From Diphasiastrum complanatum (Eukaryota > Streptophyta > Lycopodiopsida > Lycopodiales > Lycopodiaceae): DNA of 64,000 nucleotides. Both the position numbers and the translations under genes were made by a program. Position 1 is the stretch's first letter. Every line of letters starts with the position of its first letter. The notes under the pieces are model-generated. The model searched no databases. It had not been told where the DNA came from and saw nothing but the letters and a program-made list of their open reading frames with translations. Below are positions 42,400-55,067 of this stretch, piece by piece. The stretch is taken from positions 64,194,714 through 64,258,713 of the forward strand of contig CM055094.1 in NCBI GenBank assembly GCA_029204225.1, given 5' to 3'.

Positions 42400-44229
42400 T
42401 TTTGAGTAAGTACCTCAATCTAGAATGTGGGCATGAGTACAAATTTTTTTAAGGTGCAATGATCAATGGAGAGTCATGATTATGAGGATGACGACCATAA
42501 CAAACAGATTGTATTTTGAGCCTTCTGTCAAAAGTTGTGAGAGAGCAATTTGTGAAAAATTGGGATGCACTTTTGGTGGGGAGATCATGTAAAGGTGCCC
42601 AAGTGGATTTTGGACAAGGTCTAGAATGGTCCATGGTGTGTGATAAATCCAAAATAACAAGCGGAGGTTTATTTATAAGGATAATGCTTTTAAATCTTAG
42701 TAGTGGATCCAGACCCCCTAACCAAATAGAAGTTGGAGATCAATATGCAGAGGTTTCACCCTCAAGCCAAAATCTTGTCAATATTGATAGTTCCCATCAT
42801 GCGTATAGTTGTCACACCATGTATACTTCACATGTCATTATTTGGGTGCGTGACTACTCTTAAGATTTTCAATTACCAAATTGATCTTGAATAAAATTTT
42901 GAGGTGTAATTAATAATCTCGAGTATTCGGTCTAGGACTATTCTAAATCCTAGGCAATTGGATATGGGCATAATTATTCATCTTTGGAACTTCTATGCTC
43001 AAAAATGAAAATCCAAGAATTTTCATCTTCAGCTTGACCTTTTATTAGATTAAACATTTAAAAATAGAATGATATCCCAATTGTTTATTTCCAAGTTCCA
43101 CAGGCACACACATAAGCAGTAAGTCTTTCAGTTGGATTAGATATTCTTTAGAGTCAAGTGTATTACATTCATAAAAATTCAATTTCAACAGAATTACATG
43201 AAATATTGGGTGAGTCGTGAATGTATCTGGAAGATCAAGTTTGCAAGGCAAAGAATCAATTGTTTTTTTAATTTAAAAAAATATACTTCAACCATTCAAT
43301 TCAGTTGTCATTGTATCTGTTATTAACTATCTCTTTTAGGTATCCACAAAAGAGTCTTAGACTTGGTTATCTACTCGAGAATCTGCTACAGTTGAAGAAC
43401 CTGCAGGAAATACACACAAGTTTGAAACAATGTTTGCGATACCCTTGCAAGTCAAGTCAAAGAGTCACCTTACACCTTCAACAGTTGACAATCCTTCGAT
43501 TAGTCGACAATCTCACGATTTGACAATTCGTTGACAGTCGAACTATGGACTACCATTCGGAAGAAGTTCGAACCTAACGGCAAAACTAATGTCTCGAACT
43601 ATGGTTACTACTATCGGGCCTTCACGCTTAGTTTACTGAACGATCAGCCCAAAGGTTGACGTGCAATAGAGCAATTGCATCGTGTACATATGCAGAGTTA
43701 GATGCATATGCTTAATGAGATCAATCGCAATAGATGTACCAATCTATCTGATCAGAAGTATTGCACCGACGATACTCTTGTTGTTTTAGCCTAACACTAT
43801 CGTTGAATTCTAAATTGTTCTTCTAGGCTTGTATACTGATAAGTAGATTTTTTTACATCATTCTTATGTACATTTGCACATCTTTAATATACTCTGTGTT
43901 TTTCAAATTAGTGTATGATGTGTGAATGGTTATTGATGTTTCTACTTTTCGATTGTGAATCGAATGTTCGTTATCCTCCTTGTGTGTCTTATCATCAGAG
44001 TCGAAGAGCATAATCACGGCTGTCCTTGACGTCTTTGAACTCTGTATCTATGGTTGTCCAAGACACTTACTAACTCATCGATTAATCGATTGGTTATGTT
44101 GTGATATATGATCTAAACACGGTGCTTTTAATTCTCAAAGTCTTTCGTAGCACTATCGAACGCGAGCTCGAACACTTCGAGGTTGTCTTGATTGTCATAG
44201 CATTTCCAATTATTTTTCTTTTCTAGGCA
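42400..44229. other. unassigned, repeat-derived
   Basis: Follows the primer site at 42377 and is probably retroelement interior and other relics. 43420-43560 is rich in short TCGACAAT and TTGACAAT words. No protein family recognised. Confidence 0.3.
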
Positions 44230-45313
44230 CATGGAGCAATCGTCTTCTGGAATTCGACTCATCGACCGATGCAATGGTGACGACTTTCACAGTGGAAGTA
44301 TCGCATGAAGATGATATTGTTGGAGAAAGATTTATGAGATGTGGTCGATGGATCTTCAATTCTACTACAACGAGATGCTGATCTTATTGTCAAATGGAAA
44401 TCTAAAGATGTAGGCCTGACAAATCTTAGGACAATTCGATGGTTTAAAGTGTAGAAAGACGACAGTGGGCTCTATGTCTACTCGAGATCATCTGAGATAT
44501 CCAATGTTAGAAACAACCTCACCGAATTTATGTGCACCTTGCCGGAGTCACTAGGAGTGGAAGATTTTATTACGTTGGATAGTAAACGGTATCCCATTAG
44601 CAAATACTTGGGGTAAGGTGCCACCAGTGTTGTTCGCTGAATTATGATGGAAGCCAGTGTGCACTGAAATTAGCAAAAAATTTCCACTCGGTGAAAGTGA
44701 TCGGAAACACCTTACTAAGTTGCAGGGTATTGAGGGAATCCCCTAAAATTTGTGGACCCAAAACAAGTCATCCAGATTTTTTGCTAGTTACTCCTGTTTG
44801 TAAACAAGTTACTTTGCAGGCAATGACTTTAAATAAGATGCGAGGATCCATAGCCAAGATTGTTAATATTTTGCACATACAAGAAAAAAATTGTGAACCA
44901 GGATATCCGCTTGCCGAACATTATGATTCATGACCAGGATGGTACATTCTTGTTTTACCCTCTTGGATTGGAGATTTGCTGCAACTTTAGGTGCAGCTCC
45001 GCCCTATCAATGTACGACTTATAGTGCATTTGAAAAAGTGCTAACGGAACTCCACAGTGGAAGTTGCATTTCTGTTTTTGCTTCGGATGAATTAGTTTCG
45101 TTGGTAAGAGCTTTATTTAAATTTTCTCAATTTGAGGTAGTCTCAATTATGAAACAAAATACCAATAGCAAAGAGTACTTGAAAATTTGAAAGTTCTGGA
45201 AAGACGCATTTGATGAGCATCCCTCTTGGAAGATAGCTGAAAGACTGGCCTTAAATTCACATTATGCGGAGCTCAAGGCTTGGATCGAAGACTGGGCTTG
45301 TAATCATTTGTAG
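44230..45313 (+). pseudogene. unidentified coding-like relic
   Basis: Plus-strand pieces with protein-like composition in shifting frames: FDSSTDAMVTTFTVEVSHED (about 44265), VIGNTLLSCRVLRESPKICG (44691-44933 frame), and from 44930 a better frame. The latter reads FAATLGAAPPYQCTTYSAFE, CISVFASDELVSLVRALFKF, a TGA, then FWKDAFDEHPSWKIAERLAL and ELKAWIEDWACNHL, ending in TAG at 45313. No gag or pol motif is visible. It could be a retroelement domain I do not know, or a decayed host gene. Function is not assigned. Confidence 0.4.
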
Positions 45314-48300
45314 TTTTGCTGATTTCTCTTCTGCAGGATTGCTATTACAGTGTTTCTGGAATTTCTCTTTTTTTTCATGAATATGGAGTGTGAGGGCCAT
45401 ATTTTTCCAGCTTAGATGTTACTCTAAATCTTGCAAAGTTACATGATACTGCCATGGTGTCCTATCATGTGGTGGATTTCCAAATGGTTTGTTCTCGTCA
45501 AGAATTGTTCAATCTGTTCAATCTTTATTTGGTGTGGAAATTGCCCTTCTGCTCTCATTGTCTCTACTATACGACATGCTGAGATAAGAGAGAGAGCTCA
45601 GCTAGCAGCCGATGGTGGGCCAGTTTATCTCTTTTCTCAATGATAGAAAATCCTTACAAATTGAATGCTGATCTTAACCTTGGATTTGTGGCAATGTTTT
45701 TGTTCTCATAATCTGCTGTTTCAGAGGACCAAAGCTTTTCAATGAAATATTCTATCCTCAATAAAGGCACTCACAACTCCTCATTGGACTTAAACAACTC
45801 CCTAACAACTATGGAGAGCAATTCATACATAGAACCCACTGCCATTGATAAGGATTCGTAGCTAATTACCACCCTCCCATTGATGAATGGTACACATAAT
45901 GGTTCAATGGCCAAAACCTCAAATTACAATGTAGCCTCCATGTTCTCCTCCATAATGCTTACTGCATAAACATACAATCAATATCAATAAGAATAAAATG
46001 AAGCAAACAAAAATTTTATTCAGAGAAGAATGCTCACTAAAAAGACGGGTGTGTGTTTCACACCTTTAAGACTTGTTCTTATACTCAAACATGATATGAT
46101 TTTAGAGATAGATTTGAACAAAATGTTGCTAGAGATGAAGACCTATAAAAAGCTTGTGTGGCAAATCCATGATTACATATAGCATGAGCTATAGTTCATG
46201 TAGAGGAGCATGAAGCAACAAGAGTTATTCACCAAGAATGCAACAAAAGCACTTATACTATCATAGCTTTTTTTAATATGATAACATTAAGTAGTACATT
46301 CTTTCTAAGATAGATTTGAACAAAAAGTTGTTGGGGTGTTATGAACCTATAAAAAGTTGTCAGAATCCTTGCTCTTGTAAATCAGTAGCTTTCTATTTTA
46401 TCTCTATCCTATCGTGTTCCAGAATTGCAAGGTTTGGTCAGCTGCTTTTTTATCATGTGGGTAGCGAGTTTCCTTGTTATAAATGTTAGGACTACCAACT
46501 AGTGCACGAAATACATCAAGGCCAGTTTCAACAACCTTATTGATGGGCACTATCAGGAGATCAACTAATCTCGTGATAGGCTTAGTAGCCAAAATACATA
46601 AGTTCATTTTTAACTATACATTTCAAGATGCACTCAACAGACCTGAAGAGGAGGAGATTTAGGATAAAGAAAACTTTAAATTTTCTCCGTTTTGCTACTT
46701 TTATCATGCATACTACTTAGTTGTTTAGGAATGCCTCCCTGCGTGGAGTGCAATACTTGTATACTCTGCCGTTTTGAGGCATGGATGTGAACTGACTGGT
46801 GCTGCCTTTTTTCTCCTTTGTATTTGTACATTTGTGAACATAATATAATAGTCTCTTTGCAACTTGCAAAAAGAAAAGAAAAGAATGGGAATGCTTTTGG
46901 AAAAATTGGCCAGATCAACAATTGCCTTGAATTTTGTTAGCTTTGTGCCAAAAGTGAAAACATAGACTGGTACTTTGTGGATATTTATGTCATCTAACAA
47001 TTGCTGAATGTTATATTAGATGGGTATGTGAATTTTATTAATGCACTGATTAAACTTTCCCAACTTTATAGACAATTTTAATGCAACATACTTACAAGAA
47101 AAGGAATTGCACGAGCTGGTAGAAAGTAAGCATGAGGATGCATTTCGTGGGCAAATTCAAGTGCTAAGGCCAAGTGTAAACAAGTAAGCGATAATAAAAC
47201 GACACAAAAAAATGCTACTAAATAACAACTAAGGAGCAAAGAGTCCGTACTCGACGAAAACATATAACCTGCACAAAATAAGTAAAACAATGTAACTAAA
47301 TACATGAAAGATAAAAACACATTCACATGAGGATAATTTTTTTTATTAAATGTTTGCATAACAATAAGTTAATCAAAATATGCATAACAAACTACCATAT
47401 AATATGTTCCATGCCATGTTGGATCAAGGTGGATAAAATGGAAATGCTCCTAAACTTCATTGTAGCAGACACCAATGGTTACAACAAAGTTGTGTTATGT
47501 GTATGAACTAAAAAATAATGGGTCTAAATGATGTTTGTAGTTAATCTTTGTGTTTTTACCACACTTTCTACATAAACTAACTCATGACAAATTAGAAATT
47601 AGAAGGTATATTAGTGGCCTATTTGTCCCTAATTTTTTATCTTGATGACCTTTAGAGAAAAATGAATGGATATCTTTATGCTTCTAACTTTGAACTCTCT
47701 GGAATTTAACAGCAACCAAACCATAAATGCTTGTATCCTCCATCTTTGTTATTTCTTGATATGTATCCACCATAAAAATCAATGAATGAGCATCCCTTGC
47801 AATCTCGCCACAAGAGATCATCACCACTTGATGACTTCACCATGAATGAATGATATAATGAGCCTCCAATAGCTTTATTAACATCAACATAACCAGCCAA
47901 AAATGCTTGTACGATCCAACATCAAACAATCCAACATCAAAATGATCTCTTGAATCTAGCTAGTTTCATCAATGTAGCTAGTTTCATCATATCTTGACAA
48001 TTTGCACACATTCACTTGACAAAGAACAAAACATAAGATAGAATAAGTAAAGTAAACTTGACAAACACTTCCTTGCTGATCCTTTGACCTTACTTGAGTC
48101 CTCATTGACCTGCAAAAATAGATCGAAAGTACTTTTGCCAATTGACTCCTCTTTGATGTCCTTGACTAGCTCCAATTTGCCACCTTTCCTTTTGTGTCGA
48201 GGAAGCTCTTTGAGATCAACCTCTTGATCTTCCACTTAATCATCAAAGTCATCGAACAAAACTCCACTAAAATGCGCAGGTTGGCCCATAACTTGGTAAC

Positions 48301-48787
48301 AACACTAAGGGGTAATTCATTAAACATTAAGTCTAACAATCCAAATCTGCAACAAGAAATATAAAGAGACATATCAAAAATACATTATCATGTAACCAAG
48401 AAGATTTTCATGCTATGTACAATATAGTCTTGAGAGTTTGTAATGCCTTGTACATGAAAATCGGATAAATTGAGGCCTAAATTTTTTGATTTTTTGGCTG
48501 CAGATCCAGCGTTGACAATAGCGACTTTGGAATCCATGATTTCAACCTCGAATCATCTCTGAAATTGATCAAATAACTTATGGTTGCTTGTTTACTATAG
48601 TGGCATGGTGTAGAGAGGCTCTATCTTTGCAAATTTGAAGGATTGGGGAGCTAAATAAGGACTATGGTACATGTTGTACCAGCCAGGACAAACTTGGTGT
48701 ACTTGTTTGAAGAGGATTTGGTGATTCAAAGACACTTACTTGCCCACATTTTAGACCCCTAATTGGGCTGGCAGGTTTGGAAAGCAA
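45314..48787. other. long stretch without supported genes
   Basis: Short frames only. A degenerate direct repeat (ATAGATTTGAACAAAA...ACCTATAAAAAG) occurs at about 46108 and 46310. Most likely decayed repeats. Confidence 0.4.
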
Positions 48788-49203
48788 GGATGAAGGCGTA
48801 ACACACAGGTTGTATTGAATTTTGGAAATTGGATGTAAGAACTTATGTACCAGTTTTATATGACACTATCACTTTCAAACGACATTCAATCTTAAAACCT
48901 AGAGACATATGTGTGCTAATGTGTGGGGTGGTTCAACACCCTTGATGACAATATATATTAAGAGATATTTCCTATAGAAAACCATAATGCCACTTTTTTG
49001 CAAAGGTAAAGAATTTAATGCCAAAGCTCACATTTTATTTAAGGTCATTGAATAGACATAGCTCCTTATGGTGCTACTAAACTTGGAGATGAAAGGGGGA
49101 TTGCATAAAATTTAGTTTTGTAATCAGTGATTAATCAAATCAGAGGAAAAAGAAGCAATGTTACGTACAAACAAGATTGAGTTCACAAAATGTAAAGAGA
49201 CGT
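48788..49203 (+). repeat. left copy of a 415-bp direct repeat
   Basis: From GGTTGTATTGAATTTTGGAA to AAAATGTAAAGAGAC the sequence is repeated at 50184-50598 with few differences. The offset is about 1,396 bp. No TG...CA ends or primer site were found, so it may be an LTR pair of a damaged element or a local duplication. Confidence 0.7.
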
Positions 49204-50183
49204 ATGTACTAGGTCATGAAGCCCAAAGGTGGAGGGTCTCCCTAGCATAACAATGGTCAATTGACAATGTTCCTCATGGTCTCCATGAAACACCTCTAGT
49301 TCGGTAGTTGCCGGTGTGCCCTTGAGAGGAGCCACATTTCTTTGATCAAGAGAGTGAAAGCGAAGAAAAAGCACCATCCTGTCATATTTACCCCTCCAAG
49401 CGGAATGTAATCCCTATGCAGTCCATATTCAGTCTGCTATAGCTTATAGTCCGCAAAAGATCTTCAGCTTGTTTATTGGGATGCCGCAAACACAAATGTT
49501 GAGATCGAAAGGCCGTCGAAGTCCAGAGCTTTGTTGTTTTGTAACTTTTGAATGCCTTTTTCAAGGTCTGACTCAAAATTAGACAGAATGGGCAAGTTGA
49601 TAGGGAGAAACAATATGATGTATGATGTAGCTTCTTGTCAAGTAAATATTTGGCTCAGTAAATTGCATTCCGAGACTCAAGAATGCGCCTAATCTGAATT
49701 TTAAAGGCTTCCTTTAGACGATTTTCTTTTTCGATAAAATTCTTGCAAGATCCGGTGATGTTGACGAGTTAAAAACGAGTTTTTTTTTAAGAACAAAAGC
49801 ATATACCTTCGTTTCCTGCACTTCCTCTCCAAGACTTCCTATGTCACTCAACACTCATGGATTAGCATCCCCACTTAGAACTTGACACTAATTGGGTATT
49901 TCAAAGACTTTAAGTAATGCCACTAGTAGTTCTCGCACTCATGCTTCATAAGCAATTCTAACAAATGTGAAACTAGTAAGAGAGTTTTGATAAGTAATTG
50001 CTTAAGTCTCATTTGGAAAAAAAAAAATGCCGAGTTCACTTAAATGTGTATTCCTTCTAATGAAATATGACTAAAGTATGTTGGCTTTGATTCATATGAA
50101 GGAATGGTTTGTTGATTCTCTTATTGCGTGTAATCAAAATTGAGGTTCATAAACGATATCATGCATGATGTCTTGTGTATTAA

Positions 50184-50598
50184 GATGAAGGGGCGAAACA
50201 CATAGGTTGTATTGAATTTTGGAAATTGGATGTAAGAACTTATGTAACAATTTTCTATGACACTATCACTTTCAAACCAAATTCGATCTTAAAACCTAGA
50301 GACATATGTGTGCTATTGTTTGGGGTGGTTCACACTCTTGGTGACAATATATATTAAGAGATATTTCCTATAGAAAATCATCATGTGACTTTCTTGCAAA
50401 GGGAAAGAATTTAATGCCAAAGCTCACATTTTATTTAAAGTCATTGGATAGACATAGTTCCTTATGGTGCTACTAAACTTGGAGATGAAAGGGGGATTGC
50501 ATGAAATTTAGTTTTGGAATTAGTGATTAATCAAATCAGAGGAAAAAGAAACAATGTTACGTACAAACAAGATTGACTTCACAAAATGTAAAGAGACA
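50184..50598 (+). repeat. right copy of the 415-bp direct repeat
   Basis: Partner of 48788-49203, in the same orientation, separated by about 980 bp with no gene. The right copy is followed within 50 bases by a (GT)n run and then by an LTR. Confidence 0.7.
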
Positions 50599-50642
50599 CA
50601 CCCCCACGATTCAAACGTTCCCTGATGAGAGGGAGGTAAACT

Positions 50643-50645
<3 letters not shown>

Positions 50646-50694
<49 letters not shown>
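50646..50694. repeat. (GT)n microsatellite
   Basis: About 24 uninterrupted GT units, just before the LTR at 50702. Long His/Thr frames across it are an artefact of the repeat. Confidence 0.95.
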
Positions 50695-50695
<1 letters not shown>

Positions 50696-50701
50696 AGGGA
50701 G

Positions 50702-51059
50702 TGTTACGAGCTCGTAACCAGTGCCGAACCCTAGAGAACACAGATAGGTTAGATACCACAGTCGGGGTCGTGTCCAGCGTACATGACCAACAGTGCAAGA
50801 CAATGTGAGTAGTGTGCCCCAACACGGTCCATAGCCATGGCGGGCCTGACACAGCCTAGGGACCCTGTCAGCAGGATAGGGCCCCCAGTTGGGTCCCGAC
50901 GTGCAGTCGGCCACGTCAGTGCCACGTGGTTGACACTTGGCAGTAGCATGCTACCAGTCCTCACACTGGGCTAGGAGGGGCTTACTCTATATCAGGGAGT
51001 GGGCAAGGTTGGGTGGATCAGTTAGTGTTTGCCCTACTGTGGTGTTAAGGTCTATTACA
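50702..51059 (+). mobile_element. 5' LTR of a plus-strand retroelement
   Basis: Begins TGTTACGAGCTCGTAACC, containing the 16-bp palindrome GTTACGAGCTCGTAAC, directly after a purine run GGAGGGAG. It ends CTATTACA one base before a TGGTATCAGAGCC site. Length 358 bp, GC-rich relative to the surroundings, with CCACGTCA and CCACGTGG (about 50919-50937) in the probable U3. No matching 3' LTR or coding region follows within the window. Confidence 0.65.
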
Positions 51060-51060
51060 C

Positions 51061-51075
51061 TGGTATCAGAGCCAT
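51061..51075 (+). other. primer-binding site TGGTATCAGAGCC
   Basis: Exact initiator-tRNA-Met type site one base after the LTR end. The leader-like, gene-free stretch 51076-51660 follows. Confidence 0.75.
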
Positions 51076-51664
51076 CTCCATCCTAGGGAACTCAGTTTTC
51101 AGCAGTGGAGAAAGTAGCTAGATTGCTTAGAACTTCTTCAAGTTCTCAGAAAGAAATAGAGGAGGAGACTCGTTGTAGGAACAGTCTCCTACTGAGAAAA
51201 TCTTGGTGGATTTACTTGCTTGTCAAAGAGAAATTAGTCCAAATTTCTAGAGCAGGTTCAGTGCTGCAAATTTAGTCTTCATCTCTGACTTTTGCCATCA
51301 GATTCAGGGAATCAGAGCGGATTTTTGAGGAGAAAGGGTGGTGCTGATCCATCGTTGAGGGATCAAAAATCTACCTCGGAAATTTCAGAGAAATCTAAGG
51401 AATTTTGAGGGTTTTTCAAACACATTTTCTTAGCAGGACCAGCGTTGGACATGGAGATGAAAAATTAGTTTTTCATCACTATTTTTGAGGATTTTTCAGT
51501 AGTTTGAACATCAAACTAGATTCCCACAGACCAGCGACCTACTGCCTGAATTCAGATCAGAGATTCAAGCAAAGATTGGGCCTTAAATTTCAGAAAATTG
51601 GGCCAGACAAAGAGCTGTCCAGCCAGTGAGGGTAAGGAGACACCAAAACCGGTGAGTAGGTTTA

Positions 51665-52326
51665 TCAAGGTATATCCTTTTTCTTGCCCTTATCAACTAC
51701 AATGTTGGTTTTTTCTGATCCAAACTGTTTATCTTTTTTCCCATCGCGTTTCATCAATTGGAGGGGTGTCGGATACTTCAATCTCTTCCACTTATGTAAC
51801 TTGAGTTGGTAGCGCTCAATTTCATCATGAATCAAGATCTTAGATAGATCTTCGCTATTTTCTTCCTTATCACCAAATCTATGCATTTCATCAAACACCA
51901 AATCACAAATGATGTTCATGCATAGATCATAGTAAAGATATTCTTTGTTTAATCATCATATCCTATAAATATGCACTTCAACACTTTAAATTACTTTTTA
52001 CTCGTTTCTTTGTTAGAAATATGGACATAAACTCTACATCCAAACACAAGAAATATGTCCATCCTAGACTTTTTACCATTGAATGTCTCCTTAGGTGTGT
52101 GATTGGGTACTACAACTGTAAAGTTTCTATTTTTCAAGAACACTATCATACATACAAACTCCAAGTAAGTGTTGACTTTTAATGAGATTACAACCCATTC
52201 AAAGAATGGTGGGGCTGTATTGAAAATAATTAACTTCATTACTTCATATGTTCTTAACACAAGTTTGCTTGGAAAGCCTAGTTGGCGCTTTATTAATAGA
52301 TGATAAATTGGAGGATAAGAACGCAC
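51665..52326 (-). pseudogene. Ty1/Copia integrase C-terminus and connecting region
   Basis: Minus-strand frame 52326-51991 contains NHTPKETFNGKKSRMDIFLV followed by FGCRVYVHI, the Copia integrase C-terminal motif (TPxExWxGxKPxxxxLRxFGC). 51919-51665 reads EIERYQLKLHKWKRLKYPTP, a connecting-region remnant. RT is missing. It lies in opposite orientation to the LTR at 50702, so it is not its body. Confidence 0.6.
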
Positions 52327-52447
52327 TTTAGATTGTATTGGGTTGAAAATTGGAAAAGCTCAAATTGCTTGGTGTGAGAGTCCCAAGGATTGCTTGTGCA
52401 TAAAAGCTAATGCTCACATTTAATTTATGCTCCCTAGAGCTTGATGG

Positions 52448-52756
52448 TTGAGTAAGTTCATAGTCATCTATTTTGATTTAATGTACTCGACCTTTAATAA
52501 ATTTGTAGTTAAACAAAAATACATGGTGATGTGTGATTTGAATTCTTTGTTTTTTAGTCTTGTTTGTCCTTTGTGCATTCAAGTAGATTCTAAACCTCAA
52601 GGAGAAGATGTCTTCACCAACAAACACTCTTTGTTTGCAAAGAGTTTCAAGCATGTTTCAAAGCATTTTATGTTTCATGATATGAAGCAAGAAAATATGA
52701 GGTTTCTTTATGGGCAATTTTATTCTTTGGTTTGTATTATTGTAAAAATAGGATGA
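52448..52756 (+). pseudogene. unidentified frame, possible Copia RNase H tail
   Basis: Contains VDSKPQGEDVFTNKHSLFAK and HVSKHFMFHD. The stretch ED-x-F-T-N could echo the ADxxTK region of Copia RNase H tails, but the match is weak. Otherwise no family is recognised. Confidence 0.2.
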
Positions 52757-53166
52757 TGTATCTTTCATCTCATAGTACTACATGAATTCGCCAAGGGTTA
52801 AGAGGGAGAGGGAGACTAGTCAATCCATAGTACTCTAGTGGATGGATCACTTGAACCAACTCTTGGTGGCTATATGTAATACAAGGAATGTTAGAGAGTG
52901 TTGGTATTTATTGCAAACCCAAAACTACTACCACAATACTTTGGAAGATGAGAAGTAGTGAAAAAAGAAAGAAACATGGAGAACTCTTAGATAAAAATTT
53001 AGCATAAGTATCATTAGTCCCAAGGCATATTTACATACATATATTTTGATTCTTTCATATGGGAAGAAAAGATGTTTGACCTCTATTGGACTGAATGCGA
53101 TCACTCCAAATCCTTTGCTAATAAGGGTATCGTGGAGATGTGCTGGGATCATATCCTAGGAAGCAC

Positions 53167-55004
53167 CTAAGTAGCCCAAAGCTCTTTTCCAGTACCCGAA
53201 ACAAGTATCACCCTTTCCAAGCCTTTTGTAAGGCTCTCGCAATACTCCATGTATTCACATGGCTGCATGCCTTGGTAGTGATCTGGAAGGTTGAGCAGCA
53301 CCAGCTGAGCATCTCTAGAATGCTCTACAATGAGCTCATTCAAGGCCTTAGCAGAGTAGCTCTGGCTCAAGGATCCCCAGTTCCTTCTCGGGGTATCAGG
53401 GGCTTTCGAGAAGGAGAGATGAGAACCTGGATAGAGTTGCCCAGCACTTGATTTGCTGATGTTGTTGCTGCTGCTATCTTCCCTCATCTGCAAGGCTTCG
53501 TGGTAGGTTGCAGGATGCGGCTGTCCAGCGCTTCTGATATCTACAATGTCGTGTATTTCCTTCAAAGGCAGCTGAAGATTTTGCAGGGTATCCTTCTTCT
53601 TCTGGTTCAGTTCGTTTTTTGGGTGATCTTCTACCACAACTTCGAGATTACAACATTTGGTTACTGCGCCGTTGCCCGATTGATTATGCCTTAAGGGCTT
53701 TTCATTCCACAACGTGCATTGCGTATACCTCACCTCAGTATCATCTGCCTCGTTAAGGACGAGTTCATTCTGGTGTGGTTCTACATGCATGTTCGAGCAT
53801 TGCAGTGAATCACAGTTTTCTTGCAATTCTATATCTGGATAACACGGGTCAGGATGCAAATCAGCTCGAGAATTGTGACCAGTTGTGCATCGTGGAACAT
53901 GAGAGCAGCATCTTAAGAGGCTCAGCTTTCCTGGGAAAGCATGCTTTATTATCTCTTGTAGGGCTTTGGTGTTATGTAGTTCGGCTTTCATGTCGAAAGA
54001 ATTGCGTTCAGCAGCTCTTGTCACGTCTGCCTTACCGATTCTGTGATCCATCGAGTTAAATGCAGCTACTGCCTGTGTTTTTCTGCTAAAAGAACAATGA
54101 AGCTGTAAGTCCAATTGAGACAAGCAAATTATATATGCAATTTCACCTATCCAAGCAACATCGTGGGTCTTGACAGGCTTTCAACATGTACCTATATTCA
54201 GCAAATTTGTCGTCAAATGCCTTGGCCTCTTCCATGCGGACCGAGTCTTCCAGCTCAAGAACTTCTACTTCAGCATTAATGCGAACCTGGCAATGCATCT
54301 CAGGTTACACAAATCATTTTCAACAATTTAGGTGCATTTAAAACTTGTACCTTTTACATGAATGATATGCTTGCTATTGGCGATCAATCATAACCTCAAA
54401 ATTTCTAGAATACATTTTGATTCAAGTCGTTAATTGTACCTGCTCTAACAGTTTCTTGAGATTCTTCTTTATCAGCGCTGAGTTGTCCAGCTTTGCAGAA
54501 ATGGTACACACCCGTAACTTACATTTCCGCCATACCTCGTGTCGCTGAATAACATGTGCAAGCATGAGCAATAGCCCACCATCGTGAACCATCCACCATA
54601 TATCTAGCTTACCTTCCTTTGAGGTGTCTGCAACTGGAAAGTCACACATGTTCATGCATATCAAAACGGCTTTGTCTGCGGCTTTGCACTCCACCAAAGT
54701 TTCCACGAATATCTGGAGAGGCGACCAAGTTATGGGTTTTAGGCGTTTGTCCTCTTTTCTGACATTGCAAAAGAAGGCTCTTTATTCTTTCAACCTAATG
54801 AACGCCTCAATTTACATCCACTACTCGATTGCATAAATAAGACTCTGCCTCTGAAAGTTTTGTTTGTCTAGAGATGATCCTTGTTCTTTCGAATTACGGT
54901 TATCAGACTATAGCTGCCTAATTTTCCAGGATGGATATTTTTTATGGAAATGTTGAAGAAAGCATACGTTAGCTAGTGGCCCCATCATAAGTGTGTGCCG
55001 CGCG

Positions 55005-55067
<63 letters not shown>

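Noticed and set aside
47706-47900. Minus-strand frame starting GYVDVNKA, considered as Copia RNase H
   Set aside because: Apart from GYVD, no RNase H motif follows, and the adjacent frames are closed.
50520-50964. Overlapping minus-strand frames with His/Thr runs
   Set aside because: They are produced by translating the (GT)n microsatellite and lie over an LTR.
53775-54059. Plus-strand frame of 94 codons
   Set aside because: Antisense shadow of the last cotransporter exon.
55008-55064. Considered whether regular repeats here or at 23650-23795 could be a CRISPR array
   Set aside because: The first is a dinucleotide run. The second lacks unique spacers and lies in a plant LTR.
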